Shown: positions 24,109-33,580, counted from the first letter of the stretch. The stretch: DNA of 64,000 nucleotides from NAT127 sp034717695 (GCA_034717695.1 JAYELS010000021.1:160303-224302), one strand, 5' to 3'. Numbers and translations are program-made. The notes: generated from the letters alone by a model not told the origin.

Positions 24109-25737
24109 CTATCCTCCGTTGCGTGCGTCGTCGAGCATCAGATCGGCGGCGCGCCAACCCACCGCCATGGCCGGGGCATTGGTATTGCCCGACACCAGTC
24201 CGGGCATGATGGAGCAGTCCGCTACCCTGAGGCCCCGCACCCCCCGCACCCGCAGGCGCGGGTCCACCACCGAGCCCTCGTCGCCCCCCATGCGGCAGGT
24301 GCCGGTGCCGTGCAGGCCGCAGGTGGCGAGCTTGCGGAAGGCATCGAGGATCTCCTCATCGCTCTGGCAGGCGTCCCCCGGCAGCAGCTCCGCAACGATA
24401 TGGCGGGCCAGGGCGGGCTGGCGGGCGTACTCCCGCATGTAGCGCACCGCGGCCACCGCCAGGGCCTTGTCCTCCTCCGTGGCGAGCCAGTTGGGGATGA
24501 TCTCCGGGTTAGCATCCGGGTCGGCGCCGGTGATGGCAAGGGTGCCCTCGCTGGTCAGTTGCAGCAGCTGGCCGTAGATGGACAGGCCCGGCTCCTTGCT
24601 GATATTGGCGAGGGGCACGGGGTGGTTGTCGTCGCTCAGGGCAAAGGTGTAGCCCCCCAAGTATAGCTGCAGGTTGGGAGGGCCCGCCCGCTCGCCGACC
24701 CGAGCGAAGGCGCCCACCTCGAAGGGCCCGGTGGCCAGCGCCCCGCTGCCGAACAGCTGGTACTGGACGATGCTCTTCACAAGGCCGAGGCCAAAGAAGG
24801 CGCGGTGGTTGCCCCCGTTGCTGTCGATGCGAAACGGCATGGCGAAGGACAGGTGCTCCCGGAGGCGACGGCCCACATCGGGGCTGTCGGCCACCACCGG
24901 CACGCCGGCGCGGTCGAGCACCCCCCGGGGGCCGATGCCGGAGAGCTGCAGGAGCCGCGGGCTCTCCAGGGTGCCCCCGGCGATGACGATCTCCCCCCGG
25001 CAGCGGAACTGTTCGCGACGGTCGCCGAGATCCACCTCCACACCGCTGGCGCGGGTGCCGTCGAACAGTACGCGGCGGGCGCGGGCGCCGGTCACCACCC
25101 GCAGGTTGGGGCGGTTGCGGGCCGGATCGAGAAAGGCCCGGGCGCCGCTGACGCGGCGGCCATTGCGGATATTGTGGCAGTAGTAGCCCACCCGGGGGCC
25201 CGGCTCGGCGTTGAGGTCATCGCTGCGCTTAAGGCCCAGCTGCTCCCCGGCGGCGATCATGTCGGCGGTAAGGGGATAGCGGTACTGGCCCGGGGTTACC
25301 GTCACCGGGCCGCCCTCGCCCCGGCTGTCGCTGCCCCCCAGCTGGTGGTCCTCGATGGCCTTGAAGGCGGCCTTCATGGCGGCCCAGTTCCAGCCCTGGC
25401 AGCCGAGGCTCTCCCAGTGGTCGTAGTCCTCCGGCTGGCCCCGGGACCAGATCATGCCGTTGATGGCGGAGGAACCGCCAAGGCCCTTGCCGCGAATCCA
25501 CACCTCCGGGGTGCCGGCATCCGCAGTGCGGGGCTGTGCCACCTGGTAGGCCCAGGTGTGGGCCGGGCTGGATACCAGCCTGGCGATGCCCTTGGGCATG
25601 GTCACCAGCAGGTCGCGGTTGGCGCCGCCGGCCTCCAGCAGCAGTACCTGGTGGCGGCCATCCGCCGACAGGCGATTGGCCAGGACACAGCCGGCGGAGC
25701 CGGCGCCAACGACGATGTAATCGAATTCCCCATTCAT
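24109..25737 (-). CDS. GMC-family FAD-dependent oxidoreductase (choline-dehydrogenase-like)
   Basis: 542 aa from ATG 25737, which has AAGGGG seven bases upstream; the ATG at 25758 has no ribosome site. FAD motif VVGAGSAGCVLANRLS near residues 8-23, GLGGSSAINGMIWSRG, and the catalytic region HGTGTCRMGGDEG plus GNTNAPAMAVG at the C-terminus. The family oxidises alcohols to aldehydes or ketones with FAD. Its start region is divergent from a TetR gene at 25898, which is a likely local regulator of this two-gene unit. Confidence 0.92.
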   Translation of the reverse strand: MNGEFDYIVVGAGSAGCVLANRLSADGRHQVLLLEAGGANRDLLVTMPKGIARLVSSPAHTWAYQVAQPRTADAGTPEVWIRGKGLGGSSAINGMIWSRGQPEDYDHWESLGCQGWNWAAMKAAFKAIEDHQLGGSDSRGEGGPVTVTPGQYRYPLTADMIAAGEQLGLKRSDDLNAEPGPRVGYYCHNIRNGRRVSGARAFLDPARNRPNLRVVTGARARRVLFDGTRASGVEVDLGDRREQFRCRGEIVIAGGTLESPRLLQLSGIGPRGVLDRAGVPVVADSPDVGRRLREHLSFAMPFRIDSNGGNHRAFFGLGLVKSIVQYQLFGSGALATGPFEVGAFARVGERAGPPNLQLYLGGYTFALSDDNHPVPLANISKEPGLSIYGQLLQLTSEGTLAITGADPDANPEIIPNWLATEEDKALAVAAVRYMREYARQPALARHIVAELLPGDACQSDEEILDAFRKLATCGLHGTGTCRMGGDEGSVVDPRLRVRGVRGLRVADCSIMPGLVSGNTNAPAMAVGWRAADLMLDDARNGG

Positions 25738-25897
25738 TGTTATCCCCTTGTCTGTCATTCGTTATCAACGGCGGCAGACGGCGTTGTCCGCCGCCCCGCC
25801 GGGGAAATTGCCACCCGTATCCGTGGCAAGGATGGCGCTTTGCCTCCCCGTCGCCCAGCTGTCTACAATGGCAGGGTCAGACACCGCGAGACATCCC

Positions 25898-26494
25898 ATG
25901 CCCGTCAACGTCAACCACCAGGCGCGCCGCCTCGCCATCGCCGGGATCGTCGCCGACATCATCGCCAGCAAGGGTCTCGACGGTGTGACCATCCGCAACG
26001 TGGCGGCCGCCGCCGGCTACAGCACCACCATCGTCACCCACTACTTCTCCGGCAAGTACGATCTGTTGAAGCACAGCCACCAGGTGGCCGCGGCCCACGC
26101 CCAGAAGCGGGTCCACGCCGTGCTGGCCCGCGACCCCACCGACCTGCAGGGCTGCCTGGAGGCCCTGCTGCCCCTCACCAAGGCGTCCCTCAGGGACTGG
26201 AAAATCTATTTCGCCTTCTGGCAGGTGGCCACCTTCGACGCGGAGTTCACCGAGCAGGAGAAGCGCTCCGCACAGCACGCGCGGGACCTGATCGCCATCA
26301 CCCTCGACGCCCGCCGCGAGGCGGGGCTGCTGCCGGCGGACAGCGATATCCCCGCCCTGGCGCGGCGGCTGCTGACCATCATCCAGGGCATCGCCACCCA
26401 GGCCATCGTCGACGGGGTGGAGTGGTCGCCGGCGCGGCAGCGGGAATTTCTCGCCAGCGAACTGCGCCTCGTCTCCCTGATCGGCGACCCCTGA
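25898..26494 (+). CDS. TetR/AcrR-family transcriptional regulator (BetI-like)
   Basis: 198 aa from ATG 25898; the frame extends upstream to 25748 but without conserved sequence. The helix-turn-helix is at about residues 10-55: VTIRNVAAAAGYSTTIVTHYFSGK has the usual TetR recognition helix and HYF. The C-terminal part (WKIYFAFWQVA, LLTIIQGIATQAIVDG) resembles the BetI-type ligand domain. It is divergent from the GMC-AKR unit, 160 bases apart, the usual setting for a repressor of its neighbour. No copy of the ten-fold palindrome lies here, so it probably reads a different operator. Confidence 0.9.
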   Translation: MPVNVNHQARRLAIAGIVADIIASKGLDGVTIRNVAAAAGYSTTIVTHYFSGKYDLLKHSHQVAAAHAQKRVHAVLARDPTDLQGCLEALLPLTKASLRDWKIYFAFWQVATFDAEFTEQEKRSAQHARDLIAITLDARREAGLLPADSDIPALARRLLTIIQGIATQAIVDGVEWSPARQREFLASELRLVSLIGDP

Positions 26495-26518
26495 ACCACC
26501 CCGGCGCCTTCCTTAAAA

Positions 26519-26980
26519 TCAAGCGCGCCCGTGGATCTCGGCCAGGGAGTCGGGCAGCGGCATCAGGGAGGATTCGCCGAATGTTTTCATCTTCCAGCCA
26601 TTGGCGGTGCGCACGCAGTCGAGGAAGTAGCGCACGTACACCAGCACGCTGTTGCCGTCGCGGCTGGCACCCATGCCCATCACGTAGGCCCGGCAGGTGG
26701 CGGTGTCGCCCTCCAACCTGTCGATGACGAGGTTGCTGTTGAAGTGACCGTGGTGGGTCATGTCCTTGAACACCTGGGTGAAAAAGCCGCGAATCGCCTC
26801 GCGCCCTTCGAAACGGGGCAGGTGAATGCCGCCGAGATCGAAGACGGCGTCGTCGGTGAAGCAGTCCAGCACCGCCTCGACATCGGCCAGTGCATCCACC
26901 GCCGTGCAGTAGGCGGTCAGCAGATCCTGCAGGGCCTGTCGGTCCTCCATCGCCTGAAGGCGTTGTTCCAGTGTTGCCAT
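26519..26980 (-). CDS. SnoaL-like (NTF2-fold) protein
   Basis: 153 aa, one SnoaL/NTF2 domain: MEDRQALQDLLTAYCTAVDAL at the N-terminus, AVFDLGGI, and FLDCVRTANGWKMKTF. The Asp of the DAL/D motif (residue about 29) could be catalytic, as in ketosteroid-isomerase-like members. It is convergent with the TetR gene and 71 bases downstream of the TonB receptor on the same strand, so it may end that unit. A role as isomerase, dehydratase or oxygenase beta-like subunit is possible. Confidence 0.82.
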   Translation of the reverse strand: MATLEQRLQAMEDRQALQDLLTAYCTAVDALADVEAVLDCFTDDAVFDLGGIHLPRFEGREAIRGFFTQVFKDMTHHGHFNSNLVIDRLEGDTATCRAYVMGMGASRDGNSVLVYVRYFLDCVRTANGWKMKTFGESSLMPLPDSLAEIHGRA

Positions 26981-27051
26981 GGTTCGTTACTCCCGTTATT
27001 GGGTGATGGATTGTGTCGGGCGCCCGGGCTTGGTGCCGGGCGCCCCGAGGT

Positions 27052-29283
27052 TTACCAGTTGAGCCGGAAGGTGACGCCGTATTCCCGCGGCGGCTGGTAG
27101 AACACCTGGGTGAAGAGCCCAGGGTTCCAGGTCACCGAGTCGATGTAGCGCTTGTCGAGAAGGTTGTTGGCCCACAGCTCGATGGACCAGCTCTCGCTCG
27201 GCGGCGTCCAGCGGATATTGGCGTTCACTAGGTCCGTGGCCTGGATCTTGACGATGGCCGGGTTGGCCAGGTTTTGCAGGTATTTCTCGCCGGTGTGGCG
27301 GTAGAGCAGGCTCGCCTCGGCGACGCCATCCGCCACGGGGAATTGATAATCGAGCCCCAGGGTGGCGGAAAACTCCGGGGCGTTCTGCAGGCGCTTGCCG
27401 CTCAGGTCGACGCCGTCAGTGGTGATGAAATCCTCGTATTCGGCGTGGAGGTAGGCCATCGAGCTGGTCACCGAAAACCGCTCGGTGACCAGGCCAGTCA
27501 GTTCCAGTTCGGCACCCCAGATGTTGGATTCCGCCACGTTGTAGATGGTGGTACCCACCGGCGAGCCCGACTCCAGCAGGAAGTTCTGGGCCAACTGCAT
27601 GTCCTCGTAGATCATGTAGAAGGCGGCGAGATTGGCCCTGAGGCGGCTGTCGAGGAAATCCCCCTTCATGCCGGCCTCGAAGGTGTCGATGGTCTCCGGA
27701 TCATAGGGGCCGATGGCGGCGGGAGCGTTGATGCGTCCCACGAAGCCGCCGGACTTGAAGCCCCGGGCGTAGTAGCCGTAGAGCATCACCTCTTCGTCGA
27801 TACGGTAGTCGAGGCCGAGTTTCCAACCCAGTTCGTCCCAGCGCTCGTCCTCCCTCACCTCGAAACCGTAGATCTGCGGCCCGACGCCCCACTGGGCGGG
27901 GCCATCCAGGTTGAGAAAACCGAAGTCGCCGGCGGTCATCTCGGTGTATTCGCTGGTATAGCGCACCCCGGCCTGGAGTCTCAGTTTGTCGGAAACGTCG
28001 AAATAGTTCTGCACGAATACCGAGCCGGACCAGTTGTCCTGCTCCTGGGTATTGAGGCCACTCAGGCCCGGCAGGGCGAATTCGAGGGTGAGGTCGGCGG
28101 CGTGTTCGTAATTGGTCTGCAGATAGAAACCACCCACCTGCATGTTCCAGCGGTCGGTCACATCGAAGGCGGTGCGCAGTTCCTGGCTCAGCTGCCAGCC
28201 CTCGGTGCGGCGATTGGTGTCGATGCCGAACAGCGGGGTGCCGTCGTTGTCGGTGAATTCGTGGATGTCGAATTTCTTGTAGCCGGTGATGCTCACCACA
28301 TCGCCGATACCGGTGTTGTACCAGTTGGCGGTGAGGGTCGCCCGGTAGGTATCCATGTCGTTTCTGTCCGGCACGGTGGAGCCAGCGTAGTAATCGTCCG
28401 GGGCGCTGCAGGATGTGGTGAGGGGATTGCCCGGGCAGGGATTTTCGTACATGGCGCGATCCGCGCCGGGGAAAAGTGTGCCTTCCGGCGCGTAGAACAG
28501 ATCCCCGGGCCGCGAGCCGTTACTGATGGCGGGGGCACCGTTGCGGGATTCGGCGTATTCGGTGGCGAGGGTGACATCGAAGTCGGGCATCCCTTCGGGG
28601 GTGAGCTTGAGGGCCCCGCGCAGCACCGTCACATCCCGGGAGTCGAGATCGGAACCGTCGACGATGTTCTTCACCCAGCCGTCCCGCTGGTGATTCATGA
28701 CCGCCACCTTTCCCGCCAGCACGTTCGCCACGATGGGGAAGTCGACGACGGCCTTGATGTCCTGGCGGTCCCAGTTGCCGAGTGTCGCCTCGGCGCGGCC
28801 ACCGAATTCCCCGGTGGGCTGGCGGGTGCGGACATTGACCACGCCGCCGGTGGTGTTGGCGCCGAACAGCGTGCCCTGTGGGCCGCGTAGCACTTCGATG
28901 CTCTCCACATCGAACAGGTCGAGCAGCGCACCCATGTTGAAATACTGGGGCACACCATCCTGCACGATGGACACGGTGTTGCCGGCGAAGGGGTCCGGCT
29001 CGATCACCCCCACGCCGCGGATGGTGAACACCGCGCTGTTGGGGGTATTGGGAAAATTGTTGATCTGCAGATTGGGCACCAGGCCCTGCAGGTTGCGCAG
29101 GGAGGTGGCCTGGCTCTTCTCCACCATGTCGCCGCTGATGGCGGCAACGGAGATGGGTACATCCTGGATGTTTTCCGCGCGCTTTTGCGCGGTGACGACG
29201 ATCTCTTCGAGACCCTGGGCGGCAAGCCCCGCGGAGAAAGCCAGGGCGGTACTGGCCGCCAGCGTGAGTGTTGCGTTTTTCAT
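27052..29283 (-). CDS. TonB-dependent outer-membrane receptor
   Basis: 743 aa. Signal peptide (MKNATLTLAASTALAFSAGLAA), TonB box-like EEIVVTAQKR at about 26-35, plug domain with IRGVGVIEPDPFAGN and EVLRGPQGTLFGANTTGG, then a 22-strand barrel ending in GVTFRLNW with a terminal aromatic. It takes up a large or hydrophobic substrate across the outer membrane using TonB energy. It is very similar in plug and barrel to the receptor at 31036-33321. Transcribed divergently from the Rieske gene at 29632, with operator P4 and another palindrome in between. Confidence 0.93.
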   Translation of the reverse strand: MKNATLTLAASTALAFSAGLAAQGLEEIVVTAQKRAENIQDVPISVAAISGDMVEKSQATSLRNLQGLVPNLQINNFPNTPNSAVFTIRGVGVIEPDPFAGNTVSIVQDGVPQYFNMGALLDLFDVESIEVLRGPQGTLFGANTTGGVVNVRTRQPTGEFGGRAEATLGNWDRQDIKAVVDFPIVANVLAGKVAVMNHQRDGWVKNIVDGSDLDSRDVTVLRGALKLTPEGMPDFDVTLATEYAESRNGAPAISNGSRPGDLFYAPEGTLFPGADRAMYENPCPGNPLTTSCSAPDDYYAGSTVPDRNDMDTYRATLTANWYNTGIGDVVSITGYKKFDIHEFTDNDGTPLFGIDTNRRTEGWQLSQELRTAFDVTDRWNMQVGGFYLQTNYEHAADLTLEFALPGLSGLNTQEQDNWSGSVFVQNYFDVSDKLRLQAGVRYTSEYTEMTAGDFGFLNLDGPAQWGVGPQIYGFEVREDERWDELGWKLGLDYRIDEEVMLYGYYARGFKSGGFVGRINAPAAIGPYDPETIDTFEAGMKGDFLDSRLRANLAAFYMIYEDMQLAQNFLLESGSPVGTTIYNVAESNIWGAELELTGLVTERFSVTSSMAYLHAEYEDFITTDGVDLSGKRLQNAPEFSATLGLDYQFPVADGVAEASLLYRHTGEKYLQNLANPAIVKIQATDLVNANIRWTPPSESWSIELWANNLLDKRYIDSVTWNPGLFTQVFYQPPREYGVTFRLNW

Positions 29284-29507
29284 GGTTAACCCCTTGTTGT
29301 TTCTATTGTGTATGGCTTGTTAGCGCTGATCGTGCCGGAACGGGATGGGTGACGCTGGTCCACGAAGGGGCATCAAGCGACATCCGTCTGAACGGCATGG
29401 TGTAGAGAATGCAATCCCGGTGACGGGATACGGGTGAATCTGTTCACGACAACCTCTAATCGTTATCCAGGGCTGCTGGGCGGGCCGCCCTTCCGGGCCG
29501 AGACCGT

Positions 29508-29527
29508 TGTGCAACAACTGTTGCACA
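29508..29527. promoter_or_regulatory. 20-base inverted repeat, putative operator
   Basis: TGTGCAACA-ac-TGTTGCACA has perfect 9-base arms and a 2-base centre. It is unrelated to the island palindrome, 21 bases from P4, and in the promoter zone of both the TonB receptor and the Rieske gene. The size fits a dimeric HTH regulator. Confidence 0.6.
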
Positions 29528-29548
29528 GATGGAATCCCATTGCAATAA

Positions 29549-29566
29549 AAACAATCAGACTTGATT
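29549..29566. promoter_or_regulatory. Operator P4 (island palindrome)
   Basis: AAACAATCAGACTTGATT, core CAATC-AG-ACTTG, between the divergent TonB receptor (27052-29283) and Rieske gene (29632-31017). Its right edge forms a possible -35 TTGATT for the Rieske gene. Confidence 0.6.
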
Positions 29567-29631
29567 TATATCATCGCGAGAGTCGATACCCGGTCCTACA
29601 GTGACCAAAACCCCCAGACCCGAGAACCGCC

Positions 29632-31017
29632 ATGAACGCCCACGAGAAGCAATCACCCTCCAGCGGGATCCGCTACCAGGAACTGCTCGACCAGGAAACC
29701 GTGCCCGTGCCCGCCCACCTGCGTCAGACCCGCAACCCGGATATCGGCACCATGCGCCTCGATCCGGCCAACTACACCTCCGCCGAGCAGCACCGCCTGG
29801 AGATGGCCCATCTGTGGATGAAGACCTGGCAGTTCGCCTGTCGGGAGGAGGACATTCCCGAGGTGGGGGATCACCTGCTCTACGAGGTGGGGGATCTGTC
29901 ACTGATCGTGGTGCGCAGCGGCGCCGATGACATCAAGGCGTTTTTCAATTCCTGCCTGCACCGGGGCCGGCGCCTGGTGAGCGAGGCGGGCTGCAAGCAG
30001 AGCTTCCGCTGCCCCTACCACGCCTGGACCTGGAACCTGGACGGCAGCAACAAGTTCATTCCCTGCAAGTCGGACTTCGCCCATGCCGGGGAGGAGGAAC
30101 TGCGCCTGCCCGAGGCCCGGGTGGGACGCTGGCAGGGCTTCGTGTTCGTCAATCCGGATGCCGATTGCGGCCCACTGGAGGATTTTCTCCAGGTGCTGCC
30201 CGCCCACCTGGACCGCTACGACCTCGCCGACTGCTACAAGGCGCTGCACATCGCCAAGGTGATCCACTGCAACTGGAAGGCGGCCCTGGAGGCCTTCATG
30301 GAGTCCTACCATGTAATCGCCACCCACCCCCAGCTGCTCACCTTCATGGGGGATGCCAACGCCCAGTACGACCTGCTCAGCGACCATGTCAGCCGCTCCA
30401 TCACCGCCAACGCGGTGACCAGCCCCCACATGGAGCCGCCGCCCCAGCAACAGGTGATGGAGGACACCCTGCGGGAGAGCGGCCGGGTGTTCACCGCCGG
30501 GGAACTGGCGGTGCCGGAGGGCATGAGCGCCCGCACCTTTCTCGCCGCCCTGAACCGCGAGCAGTTCGGCGAGCTGTTCCGCCGGGATTTCAGCGATGCC
30601 ACCGACGCCGAGTTGCTCGACGCCATCCTCTACTGGCTGTTCCCCAACATCGAGATCTGGGGTGGGTACCTGGCCAATATCGTCTACCGCTCGCGGCCCA
30701 ACGGCCAGGACCCGGACAGCTGCATTTTCGAGATCATGGTGCTGCAGCGGGTGCCGACGGGGGACGCCAAGCCCCGGGGCGTGCCCGTGCATGTGCTCGG
30801 CGAGCAAGAACGCTTCTCCGACGCGGAGGAATTGGGGGTGCTGGGCAAGGTGTTCGACCAGGATCTCGACAACCTGCCGGACGTGCAGCGGGGGCTCAAG
30901 GTGGCGGCGATGAACGGCGCGAAGGGCTTGATCCTCGGCAATTACCAGGAATCCCGGATCCTTCAGCTGCACCAGATGATCGAGCGCCAGATCCGCGGGG
31001 GAAAGGCCCCGGCCTGA
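29632..31017 (+). CDS. Rieske non-heme iron oxygenase, alpha subunit
   Basis: 461 aa. Rieske ligands C108-x-H110 (CLHR) and C127-x2-H130 (CPYH). The iron-site segment MESYHVIATHP has the two His ligands and Glu at the bridging position. The N-terminus reads NYTSAEQHRLEMAHLWMKTW, in line with the ARYTSREF signature of the paralogues at 6886, 37334 and 54954. It is alone between two TonB receptor genes and controlled from P4. Its stop lies within a hairpin at 31006-31027. Substrate unknown. Confidence 0.93.
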   Translation: MNAHEKQSPSSGIRYQELLDQETVPVPAHLRQTRNPDIGTMRLDPANYTSAEQHRLEMAHLWMKTWQFACREEDIPEVGDHLLYEVGDLSLIVVRSGADDIKAFFNSCLHRGRRLVSEAGCKQSFRCPYHAWTWNLDGSNKFIPCKSDFAHAGEEELRLPEARVGRWQGFVFVNPDADCGPLEDFLQVLPAHLDRYDLADCYKALHIAKVIHCNWKAALEAFMESYHVIATHPQLLTFMGDANAQYDLLSDHVSRSITANAVTSPHMEPPPQQQVMEDTLRESGRVFTAGELAVPEGMSARTFLAALNREQFGELFRRDFSDATDAELLDAILYWLFPNIEIWGGYLANIVYRSRPNGQDPDSCIFEIMVLQRVPTGDAKPRGVPVHVLGEQERFSDAEELGVLGKVFDQDLDNLPDVQRGLKVAAMNGAKGLILGNYQESRILQLHQMIERQIRGGKAPA

Positions 31018-31027
31018 AGGCCGGGGC
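31006..31027. terminator. GC-rich hairpin over the stop codon of convergent genes
   Basis: GCCCCGGCC-tgaa-GGCCGGGGC; the loop contains the TGA of the Rieske gene. It has no T-run on the plus strand and only a short one on the minus strand. It is probably a shared end for the convergent Rieske and TonB-receptor transcripts. Confidence 0.45.
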
Positions 31028-31035
31028 TCGCCGGT

Positions 31036-33321
31036 CTACCAGCGGTAGTTGAGGGTGACGCCGAATTCCCGGGGCGGCGCGTAGTTGACGAAGCGAATGG
31101 TGCCCGGCGCCTCGAAGGCACTGGCGATATAGCGCTTGTCCGCCAGGTTGCGGCCCCAGAGGCTCAATGTCCAGGCGTCGCTTTGCGGCGACCACTCGAC
31201 GCTGGCATTGACCAGGTTCATCTCCTGCACCACCGTGCGGGGGGAGTTGTCGAGGGAAGTCAGGTACTTGTCGGCGCTGTGGGTGAATTCCACATAGGCC
31301 CGGGCGGTGCCCGCCGCCAGGGGGAACTCATAGGCGGCGTTGGCGGAGCCGGTCCACTCCGGGGTGTTCTGCAGGCGGAAGCCGGAAAAATCCCGGGGCA
31401 GGCCGGTGACCGGATCGGGCGGGGCGAATTTCTTGAATTCCGAATCCAGGTAGCCGAGGTTGAGGTTGAGGGTAAGGCCGTCCACCGGCACCAGGGTCAG
31501 CTCCATTTCCGCCCCCTGGATTTCCGATTTCCCGGCGTTGAGGATGGAGTTGCCCTGGATGGCGCCGATGAAATAGATCTGCGCCAGCTGCATGTCCTCG
31601 TAGCTGCTGTGGAACAGGGTGAGGTTGCTGCGCAGACGGTTGTCGAGGAAGTCGCCCTTCATGCCCACCTCGAAGGTGTCCACGTACTCCGGGTCGTAGG
31701 GCCCGATATCCTGGGGAATGCCCACCCGGCCGACAAAGCCGCCGGACTTGAAGCCCCGGGCATAGCTGGTGTAGAGCATCACCGTCTCCGCCAGCTGGTA
31801 GTCGAGGCCGATCTTGCCGCCGACATTGTCCCAGACGTCATCGTCCTCGACCGCGAAGGTGGACGGCGGCGGCAGCAGCACGCCGTCATTGAAGCCCGTG
31901 GACCCGGCAAAGAAATCGATGCCGGCATCCATCTCGGTGGCCTCGTGGGTGTAGCGCAGACCCGCCTGCAGACGCAGCCGATCGGTCAGCTGGTAGTAGC
32001 TCTGGGCGAACAGGGAGGCGGACCAACTGTCCTGCTCCTGGGGGTTTTCCTGGCGCAGGCCCGCGCCCTCGAGCCCGGGGAAGTTGATGCGAAAGTTCTG
32101 CAGGTGCTCGTAGTGGGTGGCGGTGAAGAACGCCCCGGCGGTCATGTCCCAGCTGTCGCTGACCGCAAAGGACGAGCGCAACTCCTGGGTGAACTGCCAG
32201 CCCTCGGTCTCCCGCTCGGTGTCATCGAGGAACAGCGGGGTGCCATCCTGGTCGGTGTCCTCCCGCACCCGGAACTGCTTGTAGCCGGTGATGGACACCA
32301 GATCGCCCAGGGCGGTGTCGCTCCAGTTGACGGTGAGGGTGTTGGCGTAGGTCTTGAGCTCGCCGATATCCCGCACCTGGCTCGCCGCCAGGTAGCGGCC
32401 TGGGGCCACGCAGCGGTCGTTGAAGTCCGGGCAGGGGTTGGCGTACATGCCGGCGACGCCCTCCGGCACATAGGTGGCCTCGCCGGGGGACGAGCCGTTG
32501 ACCACTACCGGGGGGCCGTACTCCCGCTGCACGAATTCGTGGGTCCAGGTGATGTCGAGGTCCGCCGCCGGGGTCCACAGCAGGGAGCCGCGAATGGCCT
32601 GGGTGTCCTGGTAATTCATGTCGCTGCCGTCGACGATGTTCTTCACCCAGCCATCCCGCTCGTGGTGCTGCACCGTCACCTTGCCCGCCAGCAGGTTGGG
32701 GATAAGGGGGAAGTTCACCGCCGCGCTCAGGTCGCGGCGATCCCAGTTGCCGAGGGTGGCCCGCGCCTTGCCGCCCCACTCCCCGGTGGGCTGTTCGGTG
32801 ATCACGTTGATCACGCCGCCGGTGGTGTTGGCGCCGAACAGGGTGCCCTGGGGGCCCCGCAGCACCTCCACCCGCTCGATGTCGAACAGATCCAGCAGCG
32901 ACGTCATGTTGAACAGCTGCGGCACGCCGTCGAGCATGATGCCCACGGTGTTGCCCGCGTAGGGGTCCGGCTCCACCACGCCGATACCGCGGATGCTCAT
33001 CACCGCGCCGTTGGGGGTATTGGTGAAATTGTCGATCTGCACGTTGGGCACCTTGATGCCCTGGATGGAGGTGATATTGGCCCGCTCGATGGCGGCGCCG
33101 GTCACCGCCGCGACGGAGAGCGGCACTTCCTGGAGACTCTCGGCGCGCTTCTGGGCGGTGACGATGATCTCCTCCAGGCCTCCCCCCTGGGCCAGCACCT
33201 GGGACGAGAGCATGCCGAGGCCGGCGATGGTCAGGCCCAGGCGGCGGGCGGAGGCGATGGCCCCGGCGAGGGGGATCGTTGCGGTGCTGAAAGTCGCGGT
33301 TAACGCTGTGCTGCGATGCAT
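31036..33321 (-). CDS. TonB-dependent outer-membrane receptor
   Basis: 761 aa from ATG 33321; the frame continues upstream through a terminator and is not credible there. It has a long N-terminus, signal-like around LGLTIAGLGMLSSQVLA, then LEEIIVTAQKRAESLQEVP. The plug (IRGIGVVEPDPYAGNT, VEVLRGPQGTLFGANTTGG) and C-terminal GVTLNYRW are close to the receptor at 27052, so they are paralogues. Upstream is motif II (33409-33435), shared with the Rieske gene at 6886-8274, rather than the island palindrome. The two receptors may therefore be regulated differently. Confidence 0.92.
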   Translation of the reverse strand: MHRSTALTATFSTATIPLAGAIASARRLGLTIAGLGMLSSQVLAQGGGLEEIIVTAQKRAESLQEVPLSVAAVTGAAIERANITSIQGIKVPNVQIDNFTNTPNGAVMSIRGIGVVEPDPYAGNTVGIMLDGVPQLFNMTSLLDLFDIERVEVLRGPQGTLFGANTTGGVINVITEQPTGEWGGKARATLGNWDRRDLSAAVNFPLIPNLLAGKVTVQHHERDGWVKNIVDGSDMNYQDTQAIRGSLLWTPAADLDITWTHEFVQREYGPPVVVNGSSPGEATYVPEGVAGMYANPCPDFNDRCVAPGRYLAASQVRDIGELKTYANTLTVNWSDTALGDLVSITGYKQFRVREDTDQDGTPLFLDDTERETEGWQFTQELRSSFAVSDSWDMTAGAFFTATHYEHLQNFRINFPGLEGAGLRQENPQEQDSWSASLFAQSYYQLTDRLRLQAGLRYTHEATEMDAGIDFFAGSTGFNDGVLLPPPSTFAVEDDDVWDNVGGKIGLDYQLAETVMLYTSYARGFKSGGFVGRVGIPQDIGPYDPEYVDTFEVGMKGDFLDNRLRSNLTLFHSSYEDMQLAQIYFIGAIQGNSILNAGKSEIQGAEMELTLVPVDGLTLNLNLGYLDSEFKKFAPPDPVTGLPRDFSGFRLQNTPEWTGSANAAYEFPLAAGTARAYVEFTHSADKYLTSLDNSPRTVVQEMNLVNASVEWSPQSDAWTLSLWGRNLADKRYIASAFEAPGTIRFVNYAPPREFGVTLNYRW

Positions 33322-33408
33322 GGTTTGCCTCTTCTGTTTATGGTTGGTTGATAACTGCGTATCGCGGTGGAAATCACCGCCCTCCCGGGACAGCGAAACA
33401 GCATCCTG

Positions 33409-33435
33409 ATACGAACTAGAGCACCAGTTCTGTTT
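33409..33435 (-). promoter_or_regulatory. Motif II, second copy
   Basis: Plus-strand ATACGAACTAGAGC and then ACCAGTTCTGTTTAAT match the copy at 8323-8349 at most positions; the inverted core is AGAGC-ACCA-GTTCT. It lies about 88 bases before the TonB receptor start at 33321, in the same orientation to its gene as the first copy. Confidence 0.5.
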
Positions 33436-33445
33436 AATGTCCCAT

Positions 33446-33471
33446 AAAAACCCGCTGCCAGGGACAGCGGG
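33446..33471 (-). terminator. Rho-independent terminator
   Basis: On the minus strand CCCGCTG-tccctgg-CAGCGGG is followed by five T. It ends the ABM transcript (33581-33925) just before motif II and the TonB receptor. The 110 bases between it and the ABM stop hold nothing recognisable. Confidence 0.75.
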
Positions 33472-33580
33472 CTTGCTGCGAATCCAGGTCCGTCGGACTA
33501 CTGCCGCACACCCCTTGCGGCCTGAACCCCAGGCCGCAACCCGCACCCAGGCGCCGACGCGCCCGGGGCAGCCGAAACCG

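Larger units (their letters stand above)
29284..29631. other. Divergent regulatory region with P4 and a second palindrome
   Basis: 348 bases between the TonB receptor and Rieske starts, no gene. It contains a near-perfect 20-base inverted repeat at 29508-29527, operator P4 at 29549-29566 and a GC-rich hairpin around 29480-29500. Plus-strand promoter elements may be TTGATT (29561) and GATACC (29585). Confidence 0.6.
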
